Made by a program: the position numbers and the translations under genes
In this document: piece by piece, positions 1 through 9,056 of the stretch
Position numbering within the stretch: the first letter of the stretch is position 1
Layout: the number at the start of each line of letters is the position of its first letter
Notes under the pieces: generated by a model
What the model was told of the DNA's origin: nothing
The model's database searches: none
The model's input: the letters and a program-made list of their open reading frames with translations, nothing else
Source: a virus
Virus record (IMG/VR): IMGVR_UViG_3300021131_000029
Coordinates: 1 to 34,343 of that record
Direction: 5' to 3' (one strand)
Length of the DNA: 34,343 bases

Positions 1-147
1 GTAGGCGGCAATGGTGGTTCAGGAGTTTGTATTCTTTCTGTTCCAACTGCAAACTATTCAGGCACCACAACTGGCTCTCCAACCGTAACTACTAGCGGCA
101 GTAAAACTATTATGATATTTACTATTTCTGGGACTTATACGGCATGA
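1..147 (+). CDS. glycine-rich tail protein, C-terminal part (continues from 33645-34343)
   Basis: Frame 1 is open from the first base and stops with TGA at 145-147 (48 codons). It begins Gly/Ser-rich (VGGNGGSG) and then runs into a short Thr/Ser-rich end (SGVCILSVP... to ...SGTYTA), the kind of C-terminus that closes glycine-rich phage tail/adhesin proteins. The gene at the far end of the window is open in a frame that joins this one exactly, giving about 281 residues in total. The stop overlaps the next start (ATGA). Seen: both open ends and matching composition. Inferred: one gene cut by the contig ends. Confidence 0.85.
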   Translation, partial: VGGNGGSGVCILSVPTANYSGTTTGSPTVTTSGSKTIMIFTISGTYTA

Positions 148-455
148 CAATTTATCAATGGAAAGTGCTTGATATTTATGCAGAAAGCGAAATAATCGTT
201 TCTGTTAAGTATCAAGTTACTGCCAAAGATGACAATAATTCAGTAAATACTGAAGGAAATTGGTTTTTTAAAGATAAAAGTCATTTTTTGCAAGACCAAA
301 CTAGTGAAAAAGATGTAATCGCTTGGATACAAAAAGAATCAATAATTGATGAAAAGTGCATTATCGAACATAATTTAGATAATCAATTAAGTGCAATAGA
401 ACCAGTAGCATTAAAAAAGCCTTGGGTTCTTCCTACTTTTACAGTAAAAATTTAA
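144..455 (+). CDS. conserved small phage protein, DUF7936-like
   Basis: This 103-residue protein starts at an ATG overlapping the previous stop by four bases, so it is probably translationally coupled to the glycine-rich tail protein. It opens with a YQWKV motif and an alternating beta pattern (IIVSVKYQVTAKDD), followed by a WFFKD segment and a helical acidic part (SEKDVIAWIQKE). That pattern resembles the small DUF7936-type proteins found beside tail genes in many podo- and siphophages. Function is unknown. A tail-fibre chaperone or minor structural role is possible from position only. Confidence 0.6.
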   Translation: MTIYQWKVLDIYAESEIIVSVKYQVTAKDDNNSVNTEGNWFFKDKSHFLQDQTSEKDVIAWIQKESIIDEKCIIEHNLDNQLSAIEPVALKKPWVLPTFTVKI

Positions 456-464
456 CGGAATATT

Positions 465-1661
465 ATGACTCAGCCAATCGACCTTATTAGCAGAGCCTTA
501 AAAGATATTGGCGCTTTAGAAGCTGGTGAAGTTCCAACAACTGATGCGACTCAAGATGCTTTTGATATGCTTAATGACCTTATTGACCAATGGTCAAATG
601 AAAACATGATGGTATTTAATACTACCGAAATCATATTTCCATTAATTTCAGGTCAAATTCAATACACTATTGGTCCTACTCCAAGTACGGCAAATTATAT
701 TGGTGCGGCTATTACAGGAACAATTTCAGGAAAAATTTTAACAGTTGCTGGAATTAATAGCGGAGCAGTAGCATTAGGGCAAACCCTTAAAGGCGCTGGA
801 ATTGCTTCAGGAACTAAAATTGTTCAGTTTTTAACTGGCGCTGGCGGTAATGTAAATGAAGTAGGAACTTATCAACTTAATGTTTCAGCCACTACAGTTA
901 CTCCTGCTTTTACAGCATATATATCAGGGACAACCCTTAATGTTACTGCCATAGCTTCAGGATATTTAGGTGTAGGTGCTGTTATTAGTGGCACAGGAGT
1001 AACGGCAGGAACGACTATAACGGCTGTTTTAAGCGCTTCAGGTGGAGTTGGTACATACACAGTTAGCGCAAGCCAAACAGTTGGTAGCGAGGCTATGACA
1101 GCTACTGTAACGCCTATTCCTATTATTCTTTATTATCAAAAACCTTTAACGATAGATTCAGCTTATGTGCGTATTAATACCAATAGTAATGGTCAGCCTA
1201 TACTTAATGGCGGTTTGGATTATCAAGTAGGCATTTTAGCTCTTGAAAATTACAATCAAATTGGCTTAAAAACGCTTAATGGCCCTTGGCCTAAAGCTCT
1301 TTATTACAACCCTAATGCTGACCAAGGCAATCTTTTTGTATGGCCTAATCCTGCACAAGGCGAAATGCATTTATTTGCTAATACTATTTTTAGCAGATAT
1401 GAAACTTTATATGACACCATTGTTTTGCCACAAGGCTATTCAATGGCGCTTAGATGGTGTTTGGCAGAACGTCTAATGCCTATGTATGGCAAAGTCAATC
1501 CAACTCAAATTGAAATGATTAATTCTTATGCTTCACAATCTAAAGCTACTTTAAAGCGTACTAACATGAAACCAGTTGCATCGGCTTCTTATCCTACACA
1601 AATGCTTGTTGGTAGAGCTAAAGATGCTGGCTGGATTCTTAACGGTGGATTTACAGGATAA
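465..1661 (+). CDS. head-completion / tail accessory factor, P22 gp4-like
   Basis: The N-terminus ([20 protein letters not shown], then [10 protein letters not shown]) and the C-terminal half ([27 protein letters not shown]) match the gp4 family, which binds below the portal ring and closes the packaged head. At 398 residues it is more than twice P22 gp4 (about 166). The excess lies at residues 84-213, where two copies of an ISGTTLNVT-type beta module are inserted between the YTIGP strand and the [11 protein letters not shown] strand. A small GGA ribosome site precedes the ATG, and the stop overlaps the next start by one base (TAATG). Confidence 0.88.
   Translation: MTQPIDLISRALKDIGALEAGEVPTTDATQDAFDMLNDLIDQWSNENMMVFNTTEIIFPLISGQIQYTIGPTPSTANYIGAAITGTISGKILTVAGINSGAVALGQTLKGAGIASGTKIVQFLTGAGGNVNEVGTYQLNVSATTVTPAFTAYISGTTLNVTAIASGYLGVGAVISGTGVTAGTTITAVLSASGGVGTYTVSASQTVGSEAMTATVTPIPIILYYQKPLTIDSAYVRINTNSNGQPILNGGLDYQVGILALENYNQIGLKTLNGPWPKALYYNPNADQGNLFVWPNPAQGEMHLFANTIFSRYETLYDTIVLPQGYSMALRWCLAERLMPMYGKVNPTQIEMINSYASQSKATLKRTNMKPVASASYPTQMLVGRAKDAGWILNGGFTG
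714..1103 (+). repeat. two ISGTTL-type beta modules inserted in the gp4-like protein
   Basis: Residues 84-148 and 150-213 of the gp4-like protein are two diverged copies of a module of about 60 residues. Its pattern is (I)[23 protein letters not shown], then a Gly-rich turn, then GTYTVS.SQTVGSE.M. The second copy is closest to that pattern and the first is more diverged ([10 protein letters not shown]...GTYQLNVS). Two more copies occur in the next gene. They interrupt the core fold, so they probably project from the tail hub. Confidence 0.8.
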
Positions 1662-3631
1662 TGGCTGATTTTGGTTTCGTAGGCGCTTCTTATGTAGCGC
1701 CATCAATTTATCAAGATGACCAAGAATGTATTAATTGGCGCTGTGAAATTGACCCTACAAAACAACAAGGCGAAAGAGGTATTGTTGCTCTTTATCCAAC
1801 GCCAGGCCTTACTTTATTAACAACTTTTCCTAATAAACAGCAAGTTAGAGGTTTAAGGGCTATATCTTCAGGTGGCTCACAACTTATAGCCGTTTGTGGA
1901 AATTATGTTTATGCTGTTTCTTATAATTTTCAACCATCTATTATTGGTCAATTATTATCTACAACTGGTCCTGTAAGTATTTCTGATAATGGAATTTATG
2001 TTTACATTGTTGATGGAAATAATCGTTATTCATGGTTAATAGATTATCCTGATACCGTTTATATTAATGCCTATATTTCAGGCACTACCTTAAATGTAAC
2101 TTCTATTGAAAATGGCACTATTAGTGTAGGTTCACAAATTTTTGGTTTAGGAGTTCTTCCTGGAACAGTTATTACATCAGGCTCAGGTTTATTGTGGACT
2201 GTTAATAAAACTCAAAATACTCAACCTCAAAGACTTAATACTGACCCTGCTAATGGTATTTTTACTGGCTCTATTTCAGGAACTACTTTAACTGTTAGTG
2301 CTGTTTCCTATGGTAGTCTTCATTTAGGTACAACAATAATTGGCACAGGAATACCAACTAATGTAATTATTACAGCGCTAGGAACTGGCACAGGCGGTAC
2401 AGGAACTTATACATTAAGTAATTCTTTAAGCATTGGTTCTGAAACAATGTATGCCCAACAATTTAGCACTTTACCAAGCTCAGATGGCGCTTTTACTGGC
2501 GGTGGCGTAGTAGATGTTAACGACAACTATTTTATTTATACTAGACCTAATTCACAACAATTTGCTATTTCTGATGTATTAAGCCCTATTACTCAGCCTT
2601 TAAGTTTTGCTAGTAAGTTTACGAGTCCTGATAATCTAGTATCATTAATAGCAGATAATGGACAACTCTATCTTTTAGGCGAAAAATCGTCTGAAGTTTG
2701 GGTAGACCAAGGCACTTTTCCTGTAGCTTATCAGCGTATTCCTGGAAGTTCTAATCAGCAAGGTATTATTGCGCCATTTTCAGTAGCAAGGGTAGGTAAT
2801 TTCTTTTGCTATGTTTCGCAAAATATTCGTGGTCAAAATCAGGTCGTTTTGATGAACGGTTATATTCCACAACGAGTTTCAACCCATGCTGTTGAGCAAA
2901 GCCTTTTAGACCAATATACGGCTGATGCTATTGCTTATACATACCAGCTTGAAGGCCATGAAGTATATGTAGTTACATTCCCCACTATTGATATTACTTG
3001 GGCATATGACTTAACTACTAATTTATGGCATAAATGGCTTTGGACTGATGGAGATAATAATTACCATCGTCATCGTAGCAATTGTGCCGCAGTTTTTCAA
3101 AATATTGTAGTTGTTGGTGATTGGGAAAATGGCAATTTATACCAATTAGACCAATCTGCTTATACCGATGCTGGTAGCGAAATTCGTAGATTAAGACGAG
3201 CTCCACATATTCTTTCAGATTTACAAAGACAATATTTTGAAGAATTACAAATTCAATTTCAACCTGGCGTTGGCGCAGGTGGTTTTTCTAGAGATAGAAA
3301 TATCTATTTAGGTTCGCCTTACTATATTCCTGCTACAGGTTCTTTGGTTATAGGTTATCAAGATATTGATGTTTTAGGTAATCCAGGACAAATTACGCCT
3401 ACTGATGTATTTTATAATCCTAAAGCTATGCTTCGTTGGTCAAATGATGGCGGCTCTACTTGGAGCAAAGAATATTGGCAAAACATAGGTCAGCAAGGCA
3501 AATATACTAATCGAGCTATTTGGAGGCGTTTAGGCTGGTCTAGGGACAAAATTTTTGAAGTTGTGGTTACTGACCCAATTAAAGCAGTTATTGTTTCAGC
3601 TAATCTTAAAGCAAGCGGAGCAGATAATTAA
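1661..3631 (+). CDS. packaged-DNA stabilisation protein, P22 gp10-like
   Basis: This 656-residue protein begins FGFVGASYVAPS followed by QECINWRCEID and LYPTPGL. It continues with WVDQGTFPVAYQRIPGSSNQ and, later, DLTTNLWHKW. These are hallmarks of the gp10/Phage_stabilise family (PF11134), beta-propeller-like hub proteins that plug the gp4 adaptor ring. P22 gp10 is about 472 residues. The extra length includes two ISGTTL modules at residues 136-190 and 202-266, near the N-terminal third. Order after the gp4-like gene is as in P22. Confidence 0.88.
   Translation: MADFGFVGASYVAPSIYQDDQECINWRCEIDPTKQQGERGIVALYPTPGLTLLTTFPNKQQVRGLRAISSGGSQLIAVCGNYVYAVSYNFQPSIIGQLLSTTGPVSISDNGIYVYIVDGNNRYSWLIDYPDTVYINAYISGTTLNVTSIENGTISVGSQIFGLGVLPGTVITSGSGLLWTVNKTQNTQPQRLNTDPANGIFTGSISGTTLTVSAVSYGSLHLGTTIIGTGIPTNVIITALGTGTGGTGTYTLSNSLSIGSETMYAQQFSTLPSSDGAFTGGGVVDVNDNYFIYTRPNSQQFAISDVLSPITQPLSFASKFTSPDNLVSLIADNGQLYLLGEKSSEVWVDQGTFPVAYQRIPGSSNQQGIIAPFSVARVGNFFCYVSQNIRGQNQVVLMNGYIPQRVSTHAVEQSLLDQYTADAIAYTYQLEGHEVYVVTFPTIDITWAYDLTTNLWHKWLWTDGDNNYHRHRSNCAAVFQNIVVVGDWENGNLYQLDQSAYTDAGSEIRRLRRAPHILSDLQRQYFEELQIQFQPGVGAGGFSRDRNIYLGSPYYIPATGSLVIGYQDIDVLGNPGQITPTDVFYNPKAMLRWSNDGGSTWSKEYWQNIGQQGKYTNRAIWRRLGWSRDKIFEVVVTDPIKAVIVSANLKASGADN
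2066..2458 (+). repeat. two further ISGTTL-type beta modules, in the gp10-like protein
   Basis: Residues 136-190 ([13 protein letters not shown]...) and 202-266 (GSISGTTLTVSAV...GTGTYTLSNSLSIGSETM) repeat the module seen in the upstream gp4-like protein. The first copy seems to lose its second half (it ends in a Gln/Asn-rich stretch), whereas the second is complete. The reading frame is intact throughout, so these are stable protein insertions and not mobile DNA. Confidence 0.78.
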
Positions 3632-3867
3632 TGGCTAATCAAATTTATGCGGGTAAAACATTAAACCCTATTCCTCAAACTGATTTTTTAGATGAAACTA
3701 CTAAAAGACCTACTAGAGCTTGGACACAGTTTTTTCTTGGAATTTTAAATAATACTTCAGCCACTACAGCTACGGCTGGAAGCGCTACTTTGCCTGCTGC
3801 CCCTGCTGGATTTATGAATGTTTATGTTGACGGAAAAGCATATAAAGTGCCTTATTACAATGTATGA
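3631..3867 (+). CDS. small tail-cluster protein, position of P22 gene 26
   Basis: A 78-residue protein whose start overlaps the gp10-like stop by one base. The N-terminus (TLNPIPQTDFLDETTKRPTRAWTQFF) looks like a docking segment. An Ala/Thr-rich linker leads to a C-terminal PAAPAGFMNVYVDGKAYKVP strand pair, an ending shared by several small phage tail proteins. In P22 this slot holds the tail-needle gene 26 (233 residues), but this protein is far too short to be a full needle. Its exact role is unknown. Confidence 0.6.
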   Translation: MANQIYAGKTLNPIPQTDFLDETTKRPTRAWTQFFLGILNNTSATTATAGSATLPAAPAGFMNVYVDGKAYKVPYYNV

Positions 3868-4319
3868 ATGAGGTAATAAATAACATTCCCACTAGGGAAC
3901 AAATTGAGAGATTACAAGCCGAAATGGTTAAACTACCTCAAGATGAGGTAATAACTGAGCATTATTTTTCTGAAGGTATGTATTGCAGAAAGGTTTTTAG
4001 AAAAGCTGGAACATTAATAGTAGGCAAAGTTCATAAAAAACCTCACTTTTTTTTATGTGCAAAAGGTGAAATAATAGCTTGGTCGGAAAAAGGAATGAGA
4101 AACTTGAAAGCTGGCGATGTAATTGAAAGTTTGCCAGGTACTAAAAGGGTAACTTTAGCGGTTGAGGATTCAATTGGAATTACTTTTCATAAAACCGATA
4201 AAACGGATTTGAATGAAATTGAACAAGAATTAGTTGAATATGATGAAACAGCCTTATTTGATTCTGATAACAAATTGAAAGAAATTATGATTGAAAGTCA
4301 TAAAAGGAGTTTAATATGA
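3864..4319 (+). CDS. cupin-like protein within the tail gene cluster
   Basis: This 151-residue protein starts at an ATGA overlap. After a helical N-terminus it shows a single conserved beta-barrel pattern. First comes GMYCRKVFRKAGTLIVGKVHKKPHFFLCAKGEI; within it the strand GTLIVGKVHKKPHFFL has paired histidines. Then come MRNLKAGDVIESLPGTKR and a closing strand. This fits the cupin fold, where His/Glu residues bind a metal. A charged helical tail of about 40 residues follows. Enzymatic function cannot be assigned. Cupin-like genes occur in other phage tail operons, where a structural or chaperone role is possible. Confidence 0.65.
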   Translation: MNEVINNIPTREQIERLQAEMVKLPQDEVITEHYFSEGMYCRKVFRKAGTLIVGKVHKKPHFFLCAKGEIIAWSEKGMRNLKAGDVIESLPGTKRVTLAVEDSIGITFHKTDKTDLNEIEQELVEYDETALFDSDNKLKEIMIESHKRSLI

Positions 4320-5329
4320 GTTTTGCTTCCGCTATCGTTAGTGCGACTACTGGCGCATTTTTAGCACCTATTGCTGGACAAATTATTGGTTCTGTTATTG
4401 GAGGCAATACTGTTGCTCAAGGGCAAACACAAGGTGCCCAACAACAAGTTCAAGGTTTGCAAAATGCACAAAATGCGTTAAATACTGGTTTTACTAACGC
4501 ACAACCTTATTTAAACAATGCTTATACAAGCGGTCAAGGTTATTTAACTAATTCTTATAACACAGCTAATAATGCAATTACTGGCAATTATGGTAATGCT
4601 ATTGCTGGTTTTGCTCCATATCAACAAGCTGGTGCATCAGCCGCTAATGCTTTAAATAATTTAATTACAAGTGGATACGCCACACATCAATTTAATACTC
4701 AAGATTTATATAATGGTCTTTCACCTAATTATAATTTTCAATTACAACAAGGGCAAAACGCTACAAATGCGGCAGCCAATGCTGGTGGAGGCATGATTGG
4801 CGGTAATGCTTTGCAAGGATTACAAAATTATACTCAAAATTATGCTGCAAATGCGTATCAAAACGCATTTACTAATTATCAAACTCAAAGAAATGATATT
4901 TTTGGCAATATTCAGCCTGTAGCTAATATGGGTTTAAGCGCTACTCAAAGTGTAGGCAATTTATATGCTGGACAAGGAAACGCATTAGCTGGTTTGGCAA
5001 CTAATTATGGAAACAGTATGACTGGTTTAGGAACAAGTTATGGTAGTTCAATGGCTAATTTAAACACTTCGCTTGCTAATTCTTTAGCTGGTAATTATGG
5101 TCAACAAGGAACCGCATTAGGTTCTGGCACTATTGGTAGTGCAAATGCTTTAGGCGGTATTGCTAGTGGAGTTGGCGCTACTACAGGCGCATTAATTGGC
5201 AATGTAGCAGGAAATTATCTTAAAAACCCATATGCAAGTATGGGAATAAATGGTAACGATAGCACAGGATATACATATGCTAATCCTGCTAATGTAGGGC
5301 CTCCTGCACCAATTACAACTGGAGAATAA
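4316..5329 (+). CDS. DNA ejection/transfer protein (gp7-position, p32-like)
   Basis: The 337-residue protein opens with a glycine-rich hydrophobic segment (residues about 10-30, PIAGQIIGSVIGG) that could insert in a membrane. It then continues as a Gln/Asn/Ala/Gly-rich, mostly helical sequence with YNFQLQQGQNATNAAANAGG and NALQGLQNYTQNYAANAYQN. Those two motifs are typical of phage proteins annotated as DNA transfer or ejection proteins. Its place after the tail-completion genes matches P22 genes 7-20-16, whose products leave the capsid ahead of the DNA. It overlaps the cupin gene by four bases. Confidence 0.75.
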   Translation: MSFASAIVSATTGAFLAPIAGQIIGSVIGGNTVAQGQTQGAQQQVQGLQNAQNALNTGFTNAQPYLNNAYTSGQGYLTNSYNTANNAITGNYGNAIAGFAPYQQAGASAANALNNLITSGYATHQFNTQDLYNGLSPNYNFQLQQGQNATNAAANAGGGMIGGNALQGLQNYTQNYAANAYQNAFTNYQTQRNDIFGNIQPVANMGLSATQSVGNLYAGQGNALAGLATNYGNSMTGLGTSYGSSMANLNTSLANSLAGNYGQQGTALGSGTIGSANALGGIASGVGATTGALIGNVAGNYLKNPYASMGINGNDSTGYTYANPANVGPPAPITTGE

Positions 5330-5331
5330 TT

Positions 5332-6690
5332 ATGGCTTTTGAAGTTAAAGGTTTTGGCACTCCTGATTATGGAATAAATGCCATTGCTGGTAATCCTATT
5401 AATTTGCCTAGCGGTATGAGTAAATTAAATGAAATTCTTGATTATCAAGGCAAAAATTTAGAGCTTCAGAAAAAAACTGAACTACAGCCTTATGCCATTG
5501 AAGCTGGTAAAGCAGAAGCTAAAAAAGCTATTGTTGGGGCTGAAAAATCACAGTTAGACCTTGCAAATGAAAAGATGAATAGAATTCGTCAAGCTCAAAT
5601 TGCAAATATTACTGATGCTACGGTTGCAAAAGCAGCAGAAGACCCTGTATTTGCTAAACAGCCTGAAACAATTAAGCATATGAAAATGTTAATTGATAGA
5701 CAAGCTCAAATTGCTGTTGATTCTGGTATTGACCGTAAAACAGTAGACCAACAAATTGCCCCATACCATCAAATTGCCGAACAAAATCCTCAAGGATTTA
5801 GGGAATTTCAAATGGGTCGTATGATTGCTGGATTAGATACACAAACACAAGCTAGCATGAATCAATTAACTAGTGGCGGTGGAATTTACAATCCTGTTAG
5901 AGGTACTGTTAGTAGTCCAACTTATCCAGGAATTCAGGCGCAACCTGCTGCACAACCTGTACAAGGAACTCAACCCACAGACCCATATAGTCAACCAGAA
6001 CCAGCGCCTTATCAAACTCCTATTGCTGGTCAATATAGGCCTCAAGTTCCTGCGGAAGAAGCTGATAAAGTTTTTGGAGAAAAATATCGTCTTGGTTTAA
6101 AACAAGTTCAAAATGGTTATAGCGCTCAAAAGCAAAATATTAATAACCTTTACGATAAGGCTACCTCATTAATTGGTAGTAATCCTTTTGGTGATACTGC
6201 TTTAGGTACTGGTTTGCGTAAGTTGGAATCAAGAGTTGGTTCTCCTGAATATCAAGAACTTGAAAAAATGTTAGCTAGAGTTCAACTTGGGCAAATGTCG
6301 CAAAGTGAGCAAGCAAATACAGATATGGGAAAACAATTTACTGCTGTTGCTAATGGACAATCTCATCTTGACCCTAGAATTATTGTAGATATTACTCGTC
6401 AAAATGCCGCAAATTTAGAACGGTCTAATTCTCAAGCTATTGCCGCAGAAAAAGCAGGGCAAAAAATGGGAGATGCTAATTTAACTCGCAAATTTGCTAC
6501 AGAATGGAATAAAAATTCTGACGATAATCGCATTTTTGAAATGAAATATATTTTTAATCATGCTAAATCTCCAGAAGAAGGAGCTAAAGATGTTAGCGAA
6601 TATATTAAATCTCAACCAGCAAATATAAGAAAAGAATTGGCAAAAAAATATTTGAATCTTAAAAAACTTGAAGAAACTGGTAGCCTTTAA
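5332..6690 (+). CDS. putative DNA ejection protein, P22 gp20-position
   Basis: A 452-residue protein, two bases after the previous gene. Residues 30-130 are strongly helical and rich in Ala/Lys/Glu/Gln (a long coiled-coil candidate). A Pro/Gln-rich, low-complexity middle (about residues 185-240, many PxQP and TQPTDPY elements) acts as a linker to a second helical domain. No enzymatic motif is visible. The composition and slot match the second internal virion protein of P22-like phages. The assignment rests on order and architecture, not on recognised homology. Confidence 0.62.
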   Translation: MAFEVKGFGTPDYGINAIAGNPINLPSGMSKLNEILDYQGKNLELQKKTELQPYAIEAGKAEAKKAIVGAEKSQLDLANEKMNRIRQAQIANITDATVAKAAEDPVFAKQPETIKHMKMLIDRQAQIAVDSGIDRKTVDQQIAPYHQIAEQNPQGFREFQMGRMIAGLDTQTQASMNQLTSGGGIYNPVRGTVSSPTYPGIQAQPAAQPVQGTQPTDPYSQPEPAPYQTPIAGQYRPQVPAEEADKVFGEKYRLGLKQVQNGYSAQKQNINNLYDKATSLIGSNPFGDTALGTGLRKLESRVGSPEYQELEKMLARVQLGQMSQSEQANTDMGKQFTAVANGQSHLDPRIIVDITRQNAANLERSNSQAIAAEKAGQKMGDANLTRKFATEWNKNSDDNRIFEMKYIFNHAKSPEEGAKDVSEYIKSQPANIRKELAKKYLNLKKLEETGSL

Positions 6691-6692
6691 TT

Positions 6693-9056
6693 ATGTCAGA
6701 CTTACTATATGATGCAATTCTTGGAAATCCTTCTGTGGCTCAAAAAGCTCCATCTGAAGGTGTTCAACCTATCAATGATGAAGATTTAAAACATCCTAAT
6801 GTTATTAAAGGATTGAAATATATAAATGCTTATGAAGGTAAACCAAAAGCTAATCAAATGTTTGGTTATAGAGAATTTAACGATTTATCAAAACATCCTA
6901 ATATAAAAATTCCTTTTACTGATAAAGGCGATACAACTACTGCCGCAGGAACTTATCAAATTATTGCTCCTACTTGGGAAGAACAAGCAAAAAAACAAGG
7001 ATTAAAAGACTTTAGCCCTGAAAATCAAGATAGAGCCGCAGTTGGAATTATGCGTGATATAGGCGCTTTAGATGCTTTCAAAGAAGGTAATTTTGATAAA
7101 GCTAAACAATTGTTAGGAACTAAATGGGCTGGTATTCCAGGTTCTACTATTGGTAAATCTACTGGTCAAATTCCAAAATTAAATGCTGAACATGAAGCAA
7201 TTTTGCCTTCTGGTGATATTTTATATAACGCTATTTTAGGTAATGATATAAAAACTGGTGTAACTAAAACTGCAACTGTTAATAATTTACAGCCTGATGT
7301 TCCTTTGCCAGTTCAAAATGTTCCTAAAAAAGAAGAACAAATGAATTGGTTTCAAAGAAATATGAACGCTCCTGAAGCTTCTAAAAAACTTCAAGGTGCA
7401 GGAGAAGCAATAGCGGCTATTGCAACTAGTCCTTTAGTTGCTGGCGCAGGCATGGTTAAAGGGCTTGTTCAAAGTTTGCCTGAAATTGCTGGAGGTAAAG
7501 CGCCACAAATAGCTGAAAAAATTGCTTCAGATTTTCAAAAAGAACACGGTTATTCTCCAACATCAGAAAAAGGTAAAGAATATTTACAAAGTATTGGCGA
7601 AACATTTAAAGGACTTGTTGAAACTGCAACTGGTTCAAGCACTTCTTTGCCACCAATTATTCCTGAATTAGTTGGAATTACTGCTGGAAGAACTGCTGTT
7701 GGACAAATGGAAAATCAATTTGCTAAAGCAAAAGCTGGTCCTTTACCATCTGCTAAAGTGTATAACTTTCCAGCAGGGCAAGAAAAACAACCTATGGTTG
7801 GAGTTGGTGCGGCTGAAGCTGGAATTGAAAAAACAAGAATTGAAAGAGCTAAAGAACTTCCAATTCCTATTGATTTATCTAAAGACCAAGCTACTCGCAA
7901 TCCTGCTGATGTTCGTTTTGCTCGTGAAACTGCTAAAGACCCAGTATTGGGCGGTGCATTACAAATTAAATATGCAGAAGATAATGCAAAAATTCAAGCT
8001 AATTTAGATAAATTTGTTTATGATACTGGCGCTGAATTTAGCAGTACGGCACCTGGAGAATTGGCACAAATGCTTGTAAACACAATAGAGCCAAATAAAA
8101 AAGCTCGTTATGCTCAAATAGAAACTGCCTATAACAATGCTCGTGAAGCTGGTCATATGAATGAGCTTATTGATATTAATAAATTAGAAAACTATGTAGA
8201 AAAACATAAAGCAGAAGCTATTAATGCGCCTGTTTTATCTTCTGTAGAACAAAAACTTAAATCATTAACTCAAGGTGGAAAAATTGGTCAAATACCAATT
8301 AATGACCTTGAAGAACTTAGAAAAATGACAGGTACTTTAGCGCAAAGTTCTGGCCCTAATGCTCATTATGGAAAAGAAGTTATTAAATTAATGGATGCAA
8401 TTACAGAAGGAAAAGGTGGCGAACTTTATAAAAATGCTCGTGCTTTAAATACTTCATATATGAAAGAATTTGAAAATACTCCTGCTTTAAAACAAATTAC
8501 AGCTATGAAATCAGGCGGTCAAGAACGGGTTGTTGCTATGGAAAAACTTGTTGATAAAGCAATGTTGCAAAGTCCTGGTGACCAAGTTAAACAATTATTT
8601 AGTTCTCTTGAAAGAATGGGGCCAGAAGGTCAAAAAATGACTCAAGAATTGCGTGGCGCTGTTGCTCAAAGAATTAAAGATGAGGCTACAAAAGGTGTTG
8701 GTCGTGATATTAATGGGAAACCTTATGTTTCAACTCAATCATTAAATAAAATTATTACTGATTTAGATAAAAGTGGAAAATTAGAATTTCTTTTTGGAAA
8801 AAAAGGCGCTGAACATTACAGAACTTTAAATGAAGTTACTAAAGATTTACAAACTGTTCCTGTGGGCACAACTAATCCTTCAGGTACTGCATCTAGTATA
8901 TTGGCTGCATTAGGCGAAATGGGAGCGCAAACAGTTTTAACTGGAGTTCCAGTTCCAGTTGTTGCTATTGGAAAACATCTTTATGGAAAACATAAAACAA
9001 AACAACAACTTAATAAAATAAATGAATTTGTAAATTACAGCAAGGAAAATAAATAA
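6693..9056 (+). CDS. DNA ejection protein with lambda R-like transglycosylase domain (GH104)
   Basis: In this 787-residue protein, residues about 35-150 align with lambda endolysin R. Residue E48 sits in AYEGK, the slot of the catalytic Glu. GYREFNDLSKHP matches R's FTDYSDHP region, and AAGTYQIIAPTW and LKDFSPENQDRAAV are near-identical in pattern to R. The domain should cut peptidoglycan glycan strands by lytic transglycosylation during DNA entry. The remaining 640 residues are helical, with a hydrophobic Gly/Ala segment near 235-265, consistent with a P22 gp16-type role. LLYDAILGN at residues 4-12 recurs as ILYNAILGN at 176-184, flanking the domain. Confidence 0.85.
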   Translation: MSDLLYDAILGNPSVAQKAPSEGVQPINDEDLKHPNVIKGLKYINAYEGKPKANQMFGYREFNDLSKHPNIKIPFTDKGDTTTAAGTYQIIAPTWEEQAKKQGLKDFSPENQDRAAVGIMRDIGALDAFKEGNFDKAKQLLGTKWAGIPGSTIGKSTGQIPKLNAEHEAILPSGDILYNAILGNDIKTGVTKTATVNNLQPDVPLPVQNVPKKEEQMNWFQRNMNAPEASKKLQGAGEAIAAIATSPLVAGAGMVKGLVQSLPEIAGGKAPQIAEKIASDFQKEHGYSPTSEKGKEYLQSIGETFKGLVETATGSSTSLPPIIPELVGITAGRTAVGQMENQFAKAKAGPLPSAKVYNFPAGQEKQPMVGVGAAEAGIEKTRIERAKELPIPIDLSKDQATRNPADVRFARETAKDPVLGGALQIKYAEDNAKIQANLDKFVYDTGAEFSSTAPGELAQMLVNTIEPNKKARYAQIETAYNNAREAGHMNELIDINKLENYVEKHKAEAINAPVLSSVEQKLKSLTQGGKIGQIPINDLEELRKMTGTLAQSSGPNAHYGKEVIKLMDAITEGKGGELYKNARALNTSYMKEFENTPALKQITAMKSGGQERVVAMEKLVDKAMLQSPGDQVKQLFSSLERMGPEGQKMTQELRGAVAQRIKDEATKGVGRDINGKPYVSTQSLNKIITDLDKSGKLEFLFGKKGAEHYRTLNEVTKDLQTVPVGTTNPSGTASSILAALGEMGAQTVLTGVPVPVVAIGKHLYGKHKTKQQLNKINEFVNYSKENK

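Noticed and set aside
872-1060. Minus-strand frame opposite the gp4-like insert
   Set aside because: No start signals and it follows the pattern of Val/Ala codons opposite Thr/Gly-rich coding; shadow.
7672-8007. Leu/Lys-rich plus-strand frame of 111 codons inside the ejection gene
   Set aside because: Out-of-frame reading of Gly/Ala/Lys codons in the true 787-residue gene; no ribosome site.
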